Positions 1 through 8,075 of a stretch of DNA of 64,000 nucleotides are shown here, in pieces. This DNA is from Gemmobacter sp. GTDB lineage: Bacteria > Pseudomonadota > Alphaproteobacteria > Rhodobacterales > Rhodobacteraceae. The stretch is taken from positions 1,716,501-1,780,500 of the forward strand of contig NZ_JAUCBS010000013.1 of the NCBI RefSeq assembly GCF_034676705.1. The letters are read 5' to 3'. Made by a program: the position numbers and the translations under genes. The first letter of the stretch is position 1; the number at the start of each line of letters is the position of its first letter. Under the pieces are notes generated by a model. That model had not been told where the DNA came from and did no database searches. It saw nothing but the letters and a program-made list of their open reading frames with translations.

Positions 1-16
1 CGCCGCAGCCGGCGAG

Positions 17-385
17 GTGATCACCTCTGGCCCCGTGGGCAAGACGGGAGCCGTGCCTGTCCACAAGGATACGTTCCGTCAGCGCGCCTGGAACTCCATC
101 CGCTTCAATCGCCGCTTCACGATCGGGCAGATCGTCCGCGCAGCCGCTCGGGAAGACGAGAAGAATGCACGGGAGAATGCCCGCAAGTATATCGCTCAGC
201 TTTGCAAGGCAGGCATCCTGAGAGAGTTGCCCCAGCGAGCTCCGGGCACGGCCCCCGAAAGCAATGGTTTCAAACGGTTCATGCTGGTCCGAGACATCGG
301 CCGCCGGGCTCCGGTCTTCAGGACAGAAGCGGCTGCGGTGCGCGACCCGAACACGGGGGAGGACATCCCATGCACCCCGCGCTGA
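17..385 (+). CDS. Early-region Mu-like phage protein, winged-helix-like
   Basis: This is the first gene of the visible early phage module. The reading frame is open to the left edge, so the true start may lie outside the window; the first usable codon inside is GTG at 17. The 122-residue product is basic and helix-rich, with an alternating helix pattern around residues 30-75 that resembles a small winged-helix fold. Genes of this size follow the transposase subunits in Mu-like phages. The specific function is not recognised. Its 3' end overlaps the next gene by 16 bases, which suggests co-translation. Confidence 0.55.
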   Translation: MITSGPVGKTGAVPVHKDTFRQRAWNSIRFNRRFTIGQIVRAAAREDEKNARENARKYIAQLCKAGILRELPQRAPGTAPESNGFKRFMLVRDIGRRAPVFRTEAAAVRDPNTGEDIPCTPR

Positions 386-741
386 ACCTTGACCTGCCCG
401 AACCGGAATGGATCGGCCTGTGCCGCGCCCAGGTCGAAAGGGGCAAAACCATCAGCCAGGTGTCCCGGGAAACCGGGATCGCGCGGGCATCGCTGTCGAT
501 GCTGCTGTCAGGGACTTACCCCGCCCAGAGCCTCGACCTGGTGACGCGCAAGCATGGCTCGCGCGTCCTGCAGCTCTACCGCGACCAGGTGCTGTGTCCG
601 CATCTGCGTCGCGGGATCGGGAGCGAGGCATGCCTAGCCTATGCCACAGCGCCGATGTCCACCTCGTCCCCCGAAAAACTCCAGCATTGGCGGGCCTGCC
701 GCCGGTGCCCCCTCAACCCTGTCAGCAAGGAGAATTCCTGA
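370..741 (+). CDS. Helix-turn-helix phage protein
   Basis: The product has 123 residues. Residues about 24-50 form a lambda-repressor-type helix-turn-helix (TISQVSRETGIARASLSMLL). The start at ATG 370 was chosen because the conserved-looking part begins there, while upstream in-frame sequence reads as a shadow of the preceding gene. Four cysteines in the C-terminal half (including a CRRC pair near the end) could bind a metal. It probably binds DNA and regulates phage early genes or assists transposition. It is not assigned to a named Mu gene. Confidence 0.6.
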   Translation: MHPALNLDLPEPEWIGLCRAQVERGKTISQVSRETGIARASLSMLLSGTYPAQSLDLVTRKHGSRVLQLYRDQVLCPHLRRGIGSEACLAYATAPMSTSSPEKLQHWRACRRCPLNPVSKENS

Positions 742-742
742 C

Positions 743-1405
743 ATGTCGCAACATCAATCCAGCTTCACCCCGGCCGTGGTGCCCGACGGGCGCACTCAGG
801 TTGGCGACAAGATCTACATGTCCGATCCCAAGGGCGCGCTCTTGCCGATCGACATCATCAAGGAACAGCATCTGCTCGAGGACCAGCTGGTGCGCGAACA
901 GTTCGGCTGGTTCCTGGCGCTGGTCGATCAGGTCAACCGCTTTCGCGGCCACCTTTTCTCGGACCTTGGCGCCTTCGACGCCCTGATTGCCGAGAAATAT
1001 GGCGCCTCGGTCGGCGGCCCGAAGGGCAATCGCACCTATTCGACCGTCGACGATTGCTACCGGATCAGCATCCGGGTGCGCGACACGCTGGACTTCGGAT
1101 CGGAACTTCAGGCGGCCAAGGCGCTGATCGACGAATGCCTGCGCAGCTGGACCGAAGACACGGCCGCCCCGCTGCGGGTGATCGTGAATGGCGCCTTCAA
1201 CGTCGACAAGGAGGGCAAGATCAACAAGTCCGAGATCTTCAAGCTCCTGCGCCACGACATCAAGGAACCCCAATGGGTGGCCGCGATGGAGGCGCTGAAG
1301 GATGCAATCCGCGTGACCGGCTCGCGCACCAGCCCGGAATTCCGCATGCGGATGGGGGTGGGCGAAGACCTGATGACGGTCAGCTTCAACCTGGCGAGGG
1401 GCTGA
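743..1405 (+). CDS. DUF3164 family protein
   Basis: The 220-residue product matches the DUF3164 family found in the early region of Mu-like phages, whose role is not established. Features supporting the call are the N-terminal acidic and hydrophobic helices and a middle stretch reading GNRTYST followed by YRISIRVRDTLDFGSEL. The charged C-terminal half (KINKSEIFKLLRHDI, then VTGSRTSPEFRMR) is also typical. ATG 743 is preceded by AAGGAGAATT, a good ribosome binding site. The stop overlaps the next start by one base (TGATG), so the genes are probably translationally coupled. Confidence 0.75.
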   Translation: MSQHQSSFTPAVVPDGRTQVGDKIYMSDPKGALLPIDIIKEQHLLEDQLVREQFGWFLALVDQVNRFRGHLFSDLGAFDALIAEKYGASVGGPKGNRTYSTVDDCYRISIRVRDTLDFGSELQAAKALIDECLRSWTEDTAAPLRVIVNGAFNVDKEGKINKSEIFKLLRHDIKEPQWVAAMEALKDAIRVTGSRTSPEFRMRMGVGEDLMTVSFNLARG

Positions 1406-1668
1406 TGGACGCGCGCGCCCTCACGATGGCCGACGAGCTGTCGCAGCTGCTGGCGGGGACGCCCGGCTTTTATGCGGATCCGGGCGGATACGCCCGTGGC
1501 CTTGCCGAGATAGAACGGCATATCGGTGCGGCCGGTGGTCGCCTGCAGAAGGGATCGCCGCACAGCATCTGTCTGGTGCATGGGCTGCGCGCCACTGCGA
1601 CGGCCGGCCCCACCGAAGCTGTCAGGAACTGGGTCGCTCAGGTGCGCCGGAAGGCAGGCCAGCCATGA
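1405..1668 (+). CDS. Small hypothetical early phage protein
   Basis: The protein is 87 residues, with no motif that I recognise. It starts with ATG overlapping the stop of the DUF3164 gene and ends four bases into the next gene, so it is embedded in the early operon. An alternative start at ATG 1426 would remove seven residues. Codon use matches its neighbours, supporting a real gene. Function unknown. Confidence 0.55.
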   Translation: MDARALTMADELSQLLAGTPGFYADPGGYARGLAEIERHIGAAGGRLQKGSPHSICLVHGLRATATAGPTEAVRNWVAQVRRKAGQP

Positions 1669-2291
1669 CCATCCCCTTCTGGACTGCCGGTGGCACCATC
1701 GACCTGGCCGCGCTGCGCCCCGAAGATCTGACGGCCTGGTCGATCGGCGACACGCTGTCGAAGGTGAACCGCTTTGGCGGGCGCACCCCGGAGCCTTGGC
1801 CGGTGGCAGCCCATTCCGTTCTGGTCGAACGGCTCTGCCACCTGGAGCTAGGCCCCTGGGCGCTGCTGCACGACGCGCATGAGGCGATCATCGGCGACAT
1901 CACGTCGCCGGCGGTCGAGGTGATTTGCCGCTCTGGCACCCGCTCGGCCGTGGAGCATGCGATCACCAATGCCAAGGGCCAGATCGACCGGGTGATCGGT
2001 CGCGCCTGGAGCGTGTCCGTCCGGTCGCTCAACCAGATGCTGCGGCAAGCCGATCATGCCGCGCTGCAGGCCGAGGCGATGATGTTCCTCAACGTCCGGC
2101 CCGAGGTCACGACCTCGGCCGAGGCCGATCTGTTCGATCGCGCGGCCACGCTGCTGATGGAAATGCTGAGCGCTTCGGACTGGCGCGTTGCCCGCGCGCT
2201 CTGGCTGTCGCGCGTCGATTACTATTCGGGACTTGGGATGATGTCTCCGCCCAGGCCTGCAACCCCGGCCGGCACGGTGCCGGTCATCTGA
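1665..2291 (+). CDS. HD-domain phosphohydrolase (YfbR-like)
   Basis: The 208-residue protein shows the HD-superfamily metal-binding pattern. His50 lies in PVAAHS, His69-Asp70 in the LLHDAHEA motif, and an Asp lies in GDITSP shortly after. Phage proteins of this type resemble YfbR 5'-nucleotidases and hydrolyse nucleotide monophosphates or related phosphoesters. The residues needed for the metal site are present. In an early phage operon it may adjust nucleotide pools; a role against nucleotide-signal defence is possible but is only inference. The start ATG overlaps the preceding stop (ATGA). Confidence 0.8.
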   Translation: MTIPFWTAGGTIDLAALRPEDLTAWSIGDTLSKVNRFGGRTPEPWPVAAHSVLVERLCHLELGPWALLHDAHEAIIGDITSPAVEVICRSGTRSAVEHAITNAKGQIDRVIGRAWSVSVRSLNQMLRQADHAALQAEAMMFLNVRPEVTTSAEADLFDRAATLLMEMLSASDWRVARALWLSRVDYYSGLGMMSPPRPATPAGTVPVI

Positions 2292-2308
2292 CCCTGAAAG
2301 GAAAGACC

Positions 2309-2581
2309 ATGTCGACCACAGTAGGAAAACAGGAGCTGGTCCGTCGCATTGCGGATGTGACCGGCATGACCAAAAAGTTCGCGGCTGCCGCTGTTGATGC
2401 GTTTGTCAAGGAAGTGTTGACCGCCACCGGCGACGGGCTGACCGTGACCCTTCCAGGCTTCGGCCGCTTTCAGCCGAAAACCCGGGCCGCCCGCACGGCG
2501 CGCAACCCGGCCACCGGGCAGCCGGTCGAGGTGCCCGAGACCCGCGTTCTGACCTTCAAGGCGGCCAAGACCAAGCCCTGA
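2309..2581 (+). CDS. HU-family DNA-binding protein
   Basis: The 90-residue protein carries the complete HU/IHF fold. N-terminal helices read KQELVRRIADVTGMTKKFAAAAVDAF in outline, followed by the signature VTLPGFGRF. The DNA-intercalating arm contains the RNPATGQPV motif with its conserved proline. ATG 2309 follows AAAGGAAAG. HU and IHF bend DNA during assembly of the Mu transpososome, so a phage-encoded HU next to the transposition region could serve its own transposition or packaging. It could instead be a general nucleoid-type protein. Confidence 0.88.
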   Translation: MSTTVGKQELVRRIADVTGMTKKFAAAAVDAFVKEVLTATGDGLTVTLPGFGRFQPKTRAARTARNPATGQPVEVPETRVLTFKAAKTKP

Positions 2582-2649
2582 CCCCTCATGCGAAACCACC
2601 GCCCGGGCAACCCGGGCGATGGTCGGCCGGGCGTGGTGGCCCGGTCCTG

Positions 2650-3252
2650 ATGATGCAGCCGAGGTTTACGATGACAGTGATTTTGCGCGACCGGCCCGAC
2701 GGAGCGGTCGAAATCCTCTTGATGGACCCGATCATCCTGGAGGTGGTCGCCAATCGCGAAATGGCCCGGTTCGTCTGCACCTATATCGGTGCAACGGAAC
2801 TCGAGGTGCCCGAGCTGGGTGCCTTCGGCTTCGCCACGGCCGCAGCCGATGTGGCCGAGAGTGAGGCGGAGGCGCTGGCCTTGGCGGTGGCGGTCGAGCA
2901 GTCGCCGCCGCAAGCTATCCGCACTGTCAGGAAACCGCGCGCCAACCTGCCTGCCGTGATCAAGGAAGGGTCGAGCGCCCCGGCGCGGATCGAGCATCAC
3001 GTTCCTGCCCGGCTGACCGACGAGCAGCTGTCGGCCGCGTTTCGCCGGATCGTCGATGGCGAGAAGATCGCCGCGATCGCGCCGGACTTCGCCCTGACGA
3101 TGGGGCAGCTGCGCGGCATCTGGGCGAACCATCGTCGCAATATGCAATCCCACATCGCCGAGGGTGGCCAGAAGGCCTGCGTGTTGTGCCGTCGCGCTTT
3201 CACCCCCAGCCTGACGCATCCTGACACCTGCGCGCGGTGCAACCATGGGTGA
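2650..3252 (+). CDS. Hypothetical phage protein with HTH and zinc-ribbon-like C-terminus
   Basis: The product has 200 residues. A helix-turn-helix-like segment lies near residues 148-168 (KIAAIAPDFALTMGQLRGIW). The last 30 residues hold four cysteines in two CxxC pairs (CVLC and CARC), spaced like a zinc ribbon. The N-terminal half has no recognised fold. The start was chosen at ATG 2650; a second in-frame ATG is at 2653. It overlaps the next small gene by eight bases. A DNA-binding regulatory role is inferred. Confidence 0.6.
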   Translation: MMQPRFTMTVILRDRPDGAVEILLMDPIILEVVANREMARFVCTYIGATELEVPELGAFGFATAAADVAESEAEALALAVAVEQSPPQAIRTVRKPRANLPAVIKEGSSAPARIEHHVPARLTDEQLSAAFRRIVDGEKIAAIAPDFALTMGQLRGIWANHRRNMQSHIAEGGQKACVLCRRAFTPSLTHPDTCARCNHG

Positions 3253-3385
3253 TCGCTGCCTCAACGATGCCTGCCTCGACAACGAGGAAGCAGTTCGCCG
3301 CCTTGTGAAGGCTGCCCAACGGGCTTTGCCGCACATCGGCAGCCCATTTGTCCGGGACGAGCTCGTCGAGGAGGACAAGGAATGA
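3245..3385 (+). CDS. Small acidic phage protein (46 aa)
   Basis: This short gene begins with ATG inside the end of the preceding gene and ends in an ATGA overlap with the next start. The product is acidic, with two cysteines near the N-terminus and a C-terminal acidic tail (ELVEEDKE). The packed overlaps on both sides are the main support. Function unknown. Confidence 0.45.
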   Translation: MGDRCLNDACLDNEEAVRRLVKAAQRALPHIGSPFVRDELVEEDKE

Positions 3386-3549
3386 AGTTCGGCCTGCCCA
3401 TCTGGCTCGCGGCCGGCATGTTCACCTTCGGCCATTTCTACGCCACCGGAACGGCTGAATGGCGCGCCCAGGTGAAAGCGGAGCCGTTTGGCAGCTTCAT
3501 GGTGTCCGTCCTGTTCTGGCCGGCCTACTGGGGGGCGCTGCACCCATGA
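3382..3549 (+). CDS. Small membrane protein (55 aa)
   Basis: The product has two hydrophobic segments, at residues about 4-17 and 38-53, separated by a short polar loop, consistent with a two-pass inner-membrane peptide. Its start overlaps the preceding stop (ATGA) and its stop overlaps the gemA start (ATGA), so it fits a continuous coupled series. The role is unknown; small membrane proteins are common in phage early regions. Confidence 0.5.
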   Translation: MKFGLPIWLAAGMFTFGHFYATGTAEWRAQVKAEPFGSFMVSVLFWPAYWGALHP

Positions 3550-3986
3550 ACACGATCCAGATCATCAACATCGCCAAGGGCCAGCTGGGCCTGGACGAAG
3601 ACACGTATCGCGCGCTGCTGGTTCGCGTCACGGGGTTGGCCTCGCTGCGGCAGATGTCCGAACGCCAGCGGATCGACGTACTTGACGAGATGAAGCGGCG
3701 GGGCTTCAAAGTGCAGCAGAAAGGTGGCAAGTCGCTGCCTCCGTCGACGCGGCCGTATATCCGCATGATCCATGCCTTGTGGAAGTCCTGCCACCGGGCC
3801 GGCGCCATCGAGAACGGTTCGCGCCAGGCGCTGCGGGCCTTCTGCCACAGGTTCGTGGCGCCAGGGGATGACAAGGTCGGGGTGGATCCCGATCTTCTGA
3901 CGCAGGAACAGGCCGCGCCCGTCATCGAGGCGCTGAAGAAGATGGAGGCTCGTGCCAAGGCGCGGAGCCCGAAAGAAGGAAAATGA
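3546..3986 (+). CDS. gemA: GemA-like regulatory protein (Mu gp16 family)
   Basis: The 146-residue protein matches the Mu gp16/GemA family (DUF1018). Diagnostic features are the N-terminal IAKGQLGLDEDTYRALLVRV helix pattern with GLASLRQMSERQR, then a basic linker and an IRMIHALWKSCHRAG segment. GemA of Mu modulates host gene expression late in the early phase. In this gene order it sits directly before the Mor-type activator, as in Mu and related phages. It overlaps the mor gene by four bases (ATGA). Confidence 0.82.
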   Translation: MNTIQIINIAKGQLGLDEDTYRALLVRVTGLASLRQMSERQRIDVLDEMKRRGFKVQQKGGKSLPPSTRPYIRMIHALWKSCHRAGAIENGSRQALRAFCHRFVAPGDDKVGVDPDLLTQEQAAPVIEALKKMEARAKARSPKEGK

Positions 3987-4387
3987 GCCACCTATCCGGT
4001 CTGCCCATGTCCATCATGATCCTCGTCGAGACGCTCGACGAGTTTTGCGGGCATGGCACCGGACAGCGCATCGCCCTGAAGCTGATGCAAAACTTCGGCG
4101 GCCGGGACGTCAAGCTGCCAAAGAACCCGGACGAGACCCATCCGCTCGTCGAGGCTCTCGGGATGGACGACGCACGGATCCTGTGCCAGCATCTGGGCGG
4201 CAACCAGATTTACGTGCCGCACGGTCGGCCGGCTCGGTCCCAGCGGGCTGCTGTGCAGGCACTGGAGCGCGAGGGCCGCAGCCGCCCTCAGATTGCCGCC
4301 GCGCTTGGCATCACCGAGCGGCATGCCCGTCGGGTGTCCAATTCACCCACGCCACGGCCACTACCGCTTTTCCCGGACGAGGACTGA
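3983..4387 (+). CDS. mor: Mor-type middle/late transcription activator
   Basis: The 134-residue protein has the two-part layout of the Mu Mor/C family. An N-terminal dimerisation part carries a GGNQIYVPHG strand, and a C-terminal helix-turn-helix carries RSRPQIAAALGITERHARR (residues about 96-115). Mor and C bind dyads upstream of phage promoters and recruit RNA polymerase. It is the last gene of the early block; a dyad suited to such an activator begins over its stop codon. No separate C gene is visible, so one protein may do both jobs. Confidence 0.85.
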   Translation: MSHLSGLPMSIMILVETLDEFCGHGTGQRIALKLMQNFGGRDVKLPKNPDETHPLVEALGMDDARILCQHLGGNQIYVPHGRPARSQRAAVQALEREGRSRPQIAAALGITERHARRVSNSPTPRPLPLFPDED

Positions 4388-4435
4388 CCGGACATCAGGT
4401 CCGGGCGAATTCCACCTCAGGTCGCGCGATGGTCC
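4384..4435 (+). promoter_or_regulatory. Putative Mor/C-type late promoter ahead of the lysis/head genes
   Basis: The perfect dyad CCGGACATCAGGTCCGG (6-bp arms, 5-base spacer) lies at 4388-4404, 57 bases before the endolysin start. The 26-base block around it (4384-4409) is repeated with one mismatch at 12175-12200, which lies 51 bases before the next head operon. A second shared short stretch, ATGGTC, follows about 25 bases further in both copies, roughly where a -10 element would fall. No good -35 is visible, as expected for activator-dependent Mu promoters. Confidence 0.6.
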
Positions 4436-4460
4436 GGGCCGATAGCCCGGAGCCCGCGAC

Positions 4461-5087
4461 ATGTCGAAAGCATCCACCACCCTGATCCAGACCGCGCTGC
4501 GCGATGCCGGCTATGCGCCGGGTCCGATTGACGGGCTGTTCGGCGCCAAGACCAAGGCCGCCGCCCTGGCCTGGATCGCGGCAGAAGGCCGGGCAGCCAC
4601 GGCTGCGCCGGTGTCGATGACCTCGGCCATGATCTATCAGGGGTCGGCCCGCTATCCCGTCCGCGAAATCGTCCTGCATTGCAGCGCCACCCGACCAAGC
4701 TGGATGGGCGCGGATGGTTTTGCCGCCCAGTATGCCGAGATCCGGCGCTGGCATATGCAGGACAATGGCTGGCGAAACATCGGCTACCACTGGGTGATCG
4801 CTCGCGATGGCGCGCTCCGTGCGGGTCGCGCTGAGACCGAGATCGGTGCGCATGTGGTCGAGCGCAATCAGGGCACGATCGGCATTTGCTTGATCGGTGG
4901 CCATGGATCCTCGGAGCACGACCGTTTCGCACAGCATTTCACCGCCGCGCAGGACATTGCCGCGCGGCAGCTCATCCAGGCCATCGGCATGCGGACGCGG
5001 ATCGAGGTGATCAGCGGCCACAATCAGTATGCCGCCAAGGCTTGCCCCGGTTTCACCGTTTCCCAATGGCTTTCGGAGGCCGCATGA
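4461..5087 (+). CDS. Endolysin: N-acetylmuramoyl-L-alanine amidase with peptidoglycan-binding domain
   Basis: The 208-residue protein starts with a short peptidoglycan-binding repeat (residues 5-45, DAGYAPGPIDGLFGAKTKAA). It continues into an amidase_2 (T7-lysozyme-type) domain. Zinc ligands are visible as His73 in IVLHCSAT, His110 in IGYHWVI, and His187 and Cys195 in ISGHNQYAAKACPGF. It cleaves the amide bond between muramic acid and the stem peptide during lysis. No signal peptide is seen, so release would need the adjacent holin-like membrane protein. It overlaps that gene by four bases. Confidence 0.92.
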   Translation: MSKASTTLIQTALRDAGYAPGPIDGLFGAKTKAAALAWIAAEGRAATAAPVSMTSAMIYQGSARYPVREIVLHCSATRPSWMGADGFAAQYAEIRRWHMQDNGWRNIGYHWVIARDGALRAGRAETEIGAHVVERNQGTIGICLIGGHGSSEHDRFAQHFTAAQDIAARQLIQAIGMRTRIEVISGHNQYAAKACPGFTVSQWLSEAA

Positions 5088-5665
5088 ACCTCTCGCTTCC
5101 CACCCTGCCGTTCTGGCAGGCACGTTCCTTTTATGCCCAGGCGCTGCTGGCGGTGTCGGTGGTGCTGAACACGATGGGCATCGATCTGATGGGCTTTTTC
5201 AGCGCGGCCGGCATCGGCGCTACGCCCGACGAGGTCGTGGCGAAAGGTGTCAGCCTCTGGCAGGCGCTGGCGCCGATCGTCTTCGGCCTGTGGTCCTGGT
5301 ATGAGCGCCGGGCGCCGAATTACCGCCTTGTTGCCTTCGGGCCGGTGGATACCGGCGGCGGTCTGCGCTTTCTGGGCATGCTGGCCATCCTCGGGCTGGC
5401 GCTGACGGCCACCCCTTCGGTTGCCCAGACGCCCTGCATGCCGTTCGACCGGGCCGTCCAGGTCTTGCACGAACGCTATGGCGAGCAGCTGGTCGGCGCC
5501 GGTGTTGATGGGCGGGGCATGCCCGTCCTGCTGTTCGTCAGCCCCCACAGCCAGAGCTGGACGCTGGTCCGCACCATGAACGACGACAGCGTGACGACCT
5601 GCATCCTGATCGCGGGGCTCAGCTGGGCGATGGCCACACCGGCCCCGCCCGGCGAGCGCATGTAA
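5084..5665 (+). CDS. Holin-like membrane protein with C-terminal exported domain
   Basis: The 193-residue protein has a hydrophobic N-terminal part (residues about 14-40 and 58-72), as expected of a holin. A third hydrophobic segment at 95-114 looks like a signal peptide ending near TPSVAQT. The remaining 80 residues, with two cysteines, resemble a small periplasmic protein. Two functions that are usually separate thus appear joined. Position directly after the amidase and before a coiled-coil membrane protein supports a lysis role. Identification as a holin rests on position and topology only. Confidence 0.6.
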   Translation: MNLSLPTLPFWQARSFYAQALLAVSVVLNTMGIDLMGFFSAAGIGATPDEVVAKGVSLWQALAPIVFGLWSWYERRAPNYRLVAFGPVDTGGGLRFLGMLAILGLALTATPSVAQTPCMPFDRAVQVLHERYGEQLVGAGVDGRGMPVLLFVSPHSQSWTLVRTMNDDSVTTCILIAGLSWAMATPAPPGERM

Positions 5666-5680
5666 AGCCCGGAGACAATC

Positions 5681-5929
5681 TTGACCGACTTCACTTCCTT
5701 TCACGTCGAACGGCTTGACCAGGCGCACAAGCGCCTGGACGAGCACGACGGCCGCCTGCAATCGCTAGAGACCAACGTGGCCGTGTCCAACGAACGCTAT
5801 GGCCACATCCAGCAGTCGCTTGCCGATATCCGCGATGGCCTGAAATGGTACACGCGCATCGCCCTGGGCGGGATTGTCGGCGGGATCATCACCTTCCTGA
5901 TCAAGGGAGGCTTCAATGTCGGCCCGTGA
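5681..5929 (+). CDS. XhlA-like coiled-coil membrane protein
   Basis: The 82-residue product has a coiled coil (residues about 8-50, heptad-like LDQAHKRLDEHDGRLQSLE) followed by one transmembrane segment near the C-terminus. This layout is typical of haemolysin XhlA or spanin-like phage lysis proteins. TTG at 5681 is taken as start because GGAG lies seven bases upstream and no ATG is available. The end overlaps the terminase small subunit gene by 14 bases. Confidence 0.65.
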   Translation: MTDFTSFHVERLDQAHKRLDEHDGRLQSLETNVAVSNERYGHIQQSLADIRDGLKWYTRIALGGIVGGIITFLIKGGFNVGP

Positions 5930-6416
5930 TGATCTGAAGCGCAAGGCGCGTTCCGACTATGTCTTTCGCCGGATGATGCAGAGCACCATCGCGGCGGCCT
6001 ATGGCATTTCTGAAGCCACGGTCGGCCGCTGGAAGAAGGCCGCCAAGGACGCGGGCGACGACTGGGACAAGGCCCGCACGGCCCATGTGATTGCTGGTGA
6101 AGGCGTCGAGGTCGTCGTGTCCTCGGTGGTCGAGGATTTCATGATCCAGGCGCAGGCCGTCCTGGATGAGATCAAGACCGGCGACCACAACACCAAGGAA
6201 AAGGTGGAAATGCTGGTCTCGCTGGCCGATGCGATGACCAAGATGACCTCCAGCGCCAAGCGTCTGGCGCCGAAGATCTCGGAACTGGGGGTCGCCCAGG
6301 ATGTCGTGGCAAAAATGCTCGAGTTCGTGCGCGAGAGCTTCCCGCAGCATGCGGCGGTCTTCGTCGAGATTCTTGAGCCTTTCACCGATCGCCTGGCCGA
6401 GCTCTACGCGCCATGA
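5916..6416 (+). CDS. DUF1804 protein, probable terminase small subunit
   Basis: The 166-residue protein matches DUF1804, the family placed before the large terminase in Mu-like phages. The N-terminal region is a basic helix-turn-helix (ISEATVGRWKKAAKD, residues about 29-43) for binding packaging DNA. The rest is a helical oligomerisation part. It starts with ATG overlapping the preceding gene and ends in an ATGA overlap with the large subunit, a normal small/large terminase arrangement. Confidence 0.85.
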   Translation: MSARDDLKRKARSDYVFRRMMQSTIAAAYGISEATVGRWKKAAKDAGDDWDKARTAHVIAGEGVEVVVSSVVEDFMIQAQAVLDEIKTGDHNTKEKVEMLVSLADAMTKMTSSAKRLAPKISELGVAQDVVAKMLEFVRESFPQHAAVFVEILEPFTDRLAELYAP

Positions 6417-8074
6417 AACGGCCAAAGCTGAAGGCGGCGGTCAGCCCCAAGGACTTCCGCGCCAATATCGCGGCGGCCGTCGCCGAGTTCACCCGGGCGA
6501 TCGAGCTGAACGTCGAGGCGTTTTCCTCGGACCCTGAGTCCAAGGCAGAGCGATTGCGCCGCGCCTCGGACTTTGGGGGCGAAGGCTTTGAATTCTTCCT
6601 CAAGACCTACCTGCCGCACTATGTGAAAGGCGAAGACAGCCTGTTCCACCGGGCGATCTTTGACCTGTCGCCCCGGATCCTGACATCCTCCAAAGGCATG
6701 CGCGAGATGCTGATCGCGCCGCGCGGCTCGTCAAAGTCCACCCACATGTCGCTGGGCTTCGCGCTCTATTGCATCGTCATGCGCAAGACCCGGTACTGTC
6801 TCGAGGTCTGCGATGTCTACGCCCAGGCGGCGCTGCTGATCGAGGCGATCAAGGCGGAGCTGACCACCAATCCGCGGCTGAGCCATGATTTCCCTGATGC
6901 CTGCGGTCAGGGCCGCGTCTGGCGCGAAGGCGAGATCGTGACGCGTCAGAACATCCGGGTCGAGGGCCTCGGCGCCGGGCAGAAGCTGCGCGGCCGTCGT
7001 CATGGACCGCACCGCCCCGACCTCATGTTCTTTGACGACATCGAGAACGACGAGGCCGTCCGCAATCCCGACCAGCGTGACAAGCTGGAAAGCTGGATCA
7101 ACCGCGCCGCGTTGAAGGTCGGCCCGCCCGACGGGTCCATGCATGTGCTGTGGGTCAACACGGTGCTGCACTGGGATGCCGTCCTGGTGCGCGAGTCGAA
7201 GAAGCCCGCCTGGAACGTCACCAAATTCCAGTCGATCATGAAGTGGCCCGACCGCATGGACCTGTGGGAGGCTTTCGAGGAAGCCTATCACAACGAGGGC
7301 GAAGACGCGGCGATGGCCTTCTACAAGGCCCGCAAGGCCGAGATGGACGCCGGGGCCGTGGTTAACTGGCCTTCGATGCAGCCGCTGGCCTGGCTGATGC
7401 TCCAGCGCGCCGGAGGGCACGACAGCTTTGCCACCGAATACCAGAACCAGCCGATCTCCGAGGGCAACCCATTCGCCAAGCTGGTGTTCTGGACTGTGCC
7501 CTTGCGCGACTGGATCCATTTCGGGGCCATTGACCCGTCGCTCGGCAAGAACGGCAAGGGTCGCGACCCGTCGGCGATCCTGATCGGAGGCTTTGACCGG
7601 CTGTCAGGAAAGATGGATGTGGTCGAGGCGTCGATACGCAAGCGGCTGCCAGACATCATCATCTCCGACACGATCCAGCTGCAGCGTGAATACCGCGCAC
7701 TTCTGTGGTTCGTCGAAAGCGTCCAGTTCCAGGAATTCCTGCGCACCAGCCTTATGACCGAGGCGGCAAAGCAGGGGGTCGGGATCTCGGCCGTGCCGAT
7801 CACGCCCATCGCCGACAAGAACCTGCGCATCGAGCGGCTGCAGCCCCCTGTCGCGGCCGGACTGATCCGGTTTGCCCCGACCCACACCACGCTGATCGAG
7901 CAGCTGCAACAATGGCCGAACGGCGCCCATGACGACGGCCCGGACTGCCTGGACATGCTCTGGCAGAACACGCTGCTCTACGCGGGTGGCGGGATGGCCG
8001 GACAGATGCAGACGGCCGCCGCCCCGTCTGGCGGCTTCGGCATGGGCGGATTCCGGCTGGGCGGGGGGTGGTGA
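6413..8074 (+). CDS. Large terminase subunit (Mu gp28-like)
   Basis: The 553-residue packaging motor has a Walker A variant APRGSSKST at residues 102-110 and a Walker B LMFFDD at 204-209 followed by an acidic residue. A C-terminal RNase H-like nuclease domain carries acidic positions, including AIDPSLGK near residue 370. It cuts and translocates phage DNA into proheads using ATP. The length and order, after DUF1804 and before the portal, match Mu-like phages. The C-terminus is glycine-rich (last 30 residues). Confidence 0.93.
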   Translation: MKRPKLKAAVSPKDFRANIAAAVAEFTRAIELNVEAFSSDPESKAERLRRASDFGGEGFEFFLKTYLPHYVKGEDSLFHRAIFDLSPRILTSSKGMREMLIAPRGSSKSTHMSLGFALYCIVMRKTRYCLEVCDVYAQAALLIEAIKAELTTNPRLSHDFPDACGQGRVWREGEIVTRQNIRVEGLGAGQKLRGRRHGPHRPDLMFFDDIENDEAVRNPDQRDKLESWINRAALKVGPPDGSMHVLWVNTVLHWDAVLVRESKKPAWNVTKFQSIMKWPDRMDLWEAFEEAYHNEGEDAAMAFYKARKAEMDAGAVVNWPSMQPLAWLMLQRAGGHDSFATEYQNQPISEGNPFAKLVFWTVPLRDWIHFGAIDPSLGKNGKGRDPSAILIGGFDRLSGKMDVVEASIRKRLPDIIISDTIQLQREYRALLWFVESVQFQEFLRTSLMTEAAKQGVGISAVPITPIADKNLRIERLQPPVAAGLIRFAPTHTTLIEQLQQWPNGAHDDGPDCLDMLWQNTLLYAGGGMAGQMQTAAAPSGGFGMGGFRLGGGW

Positions 8075-8075
8075 G

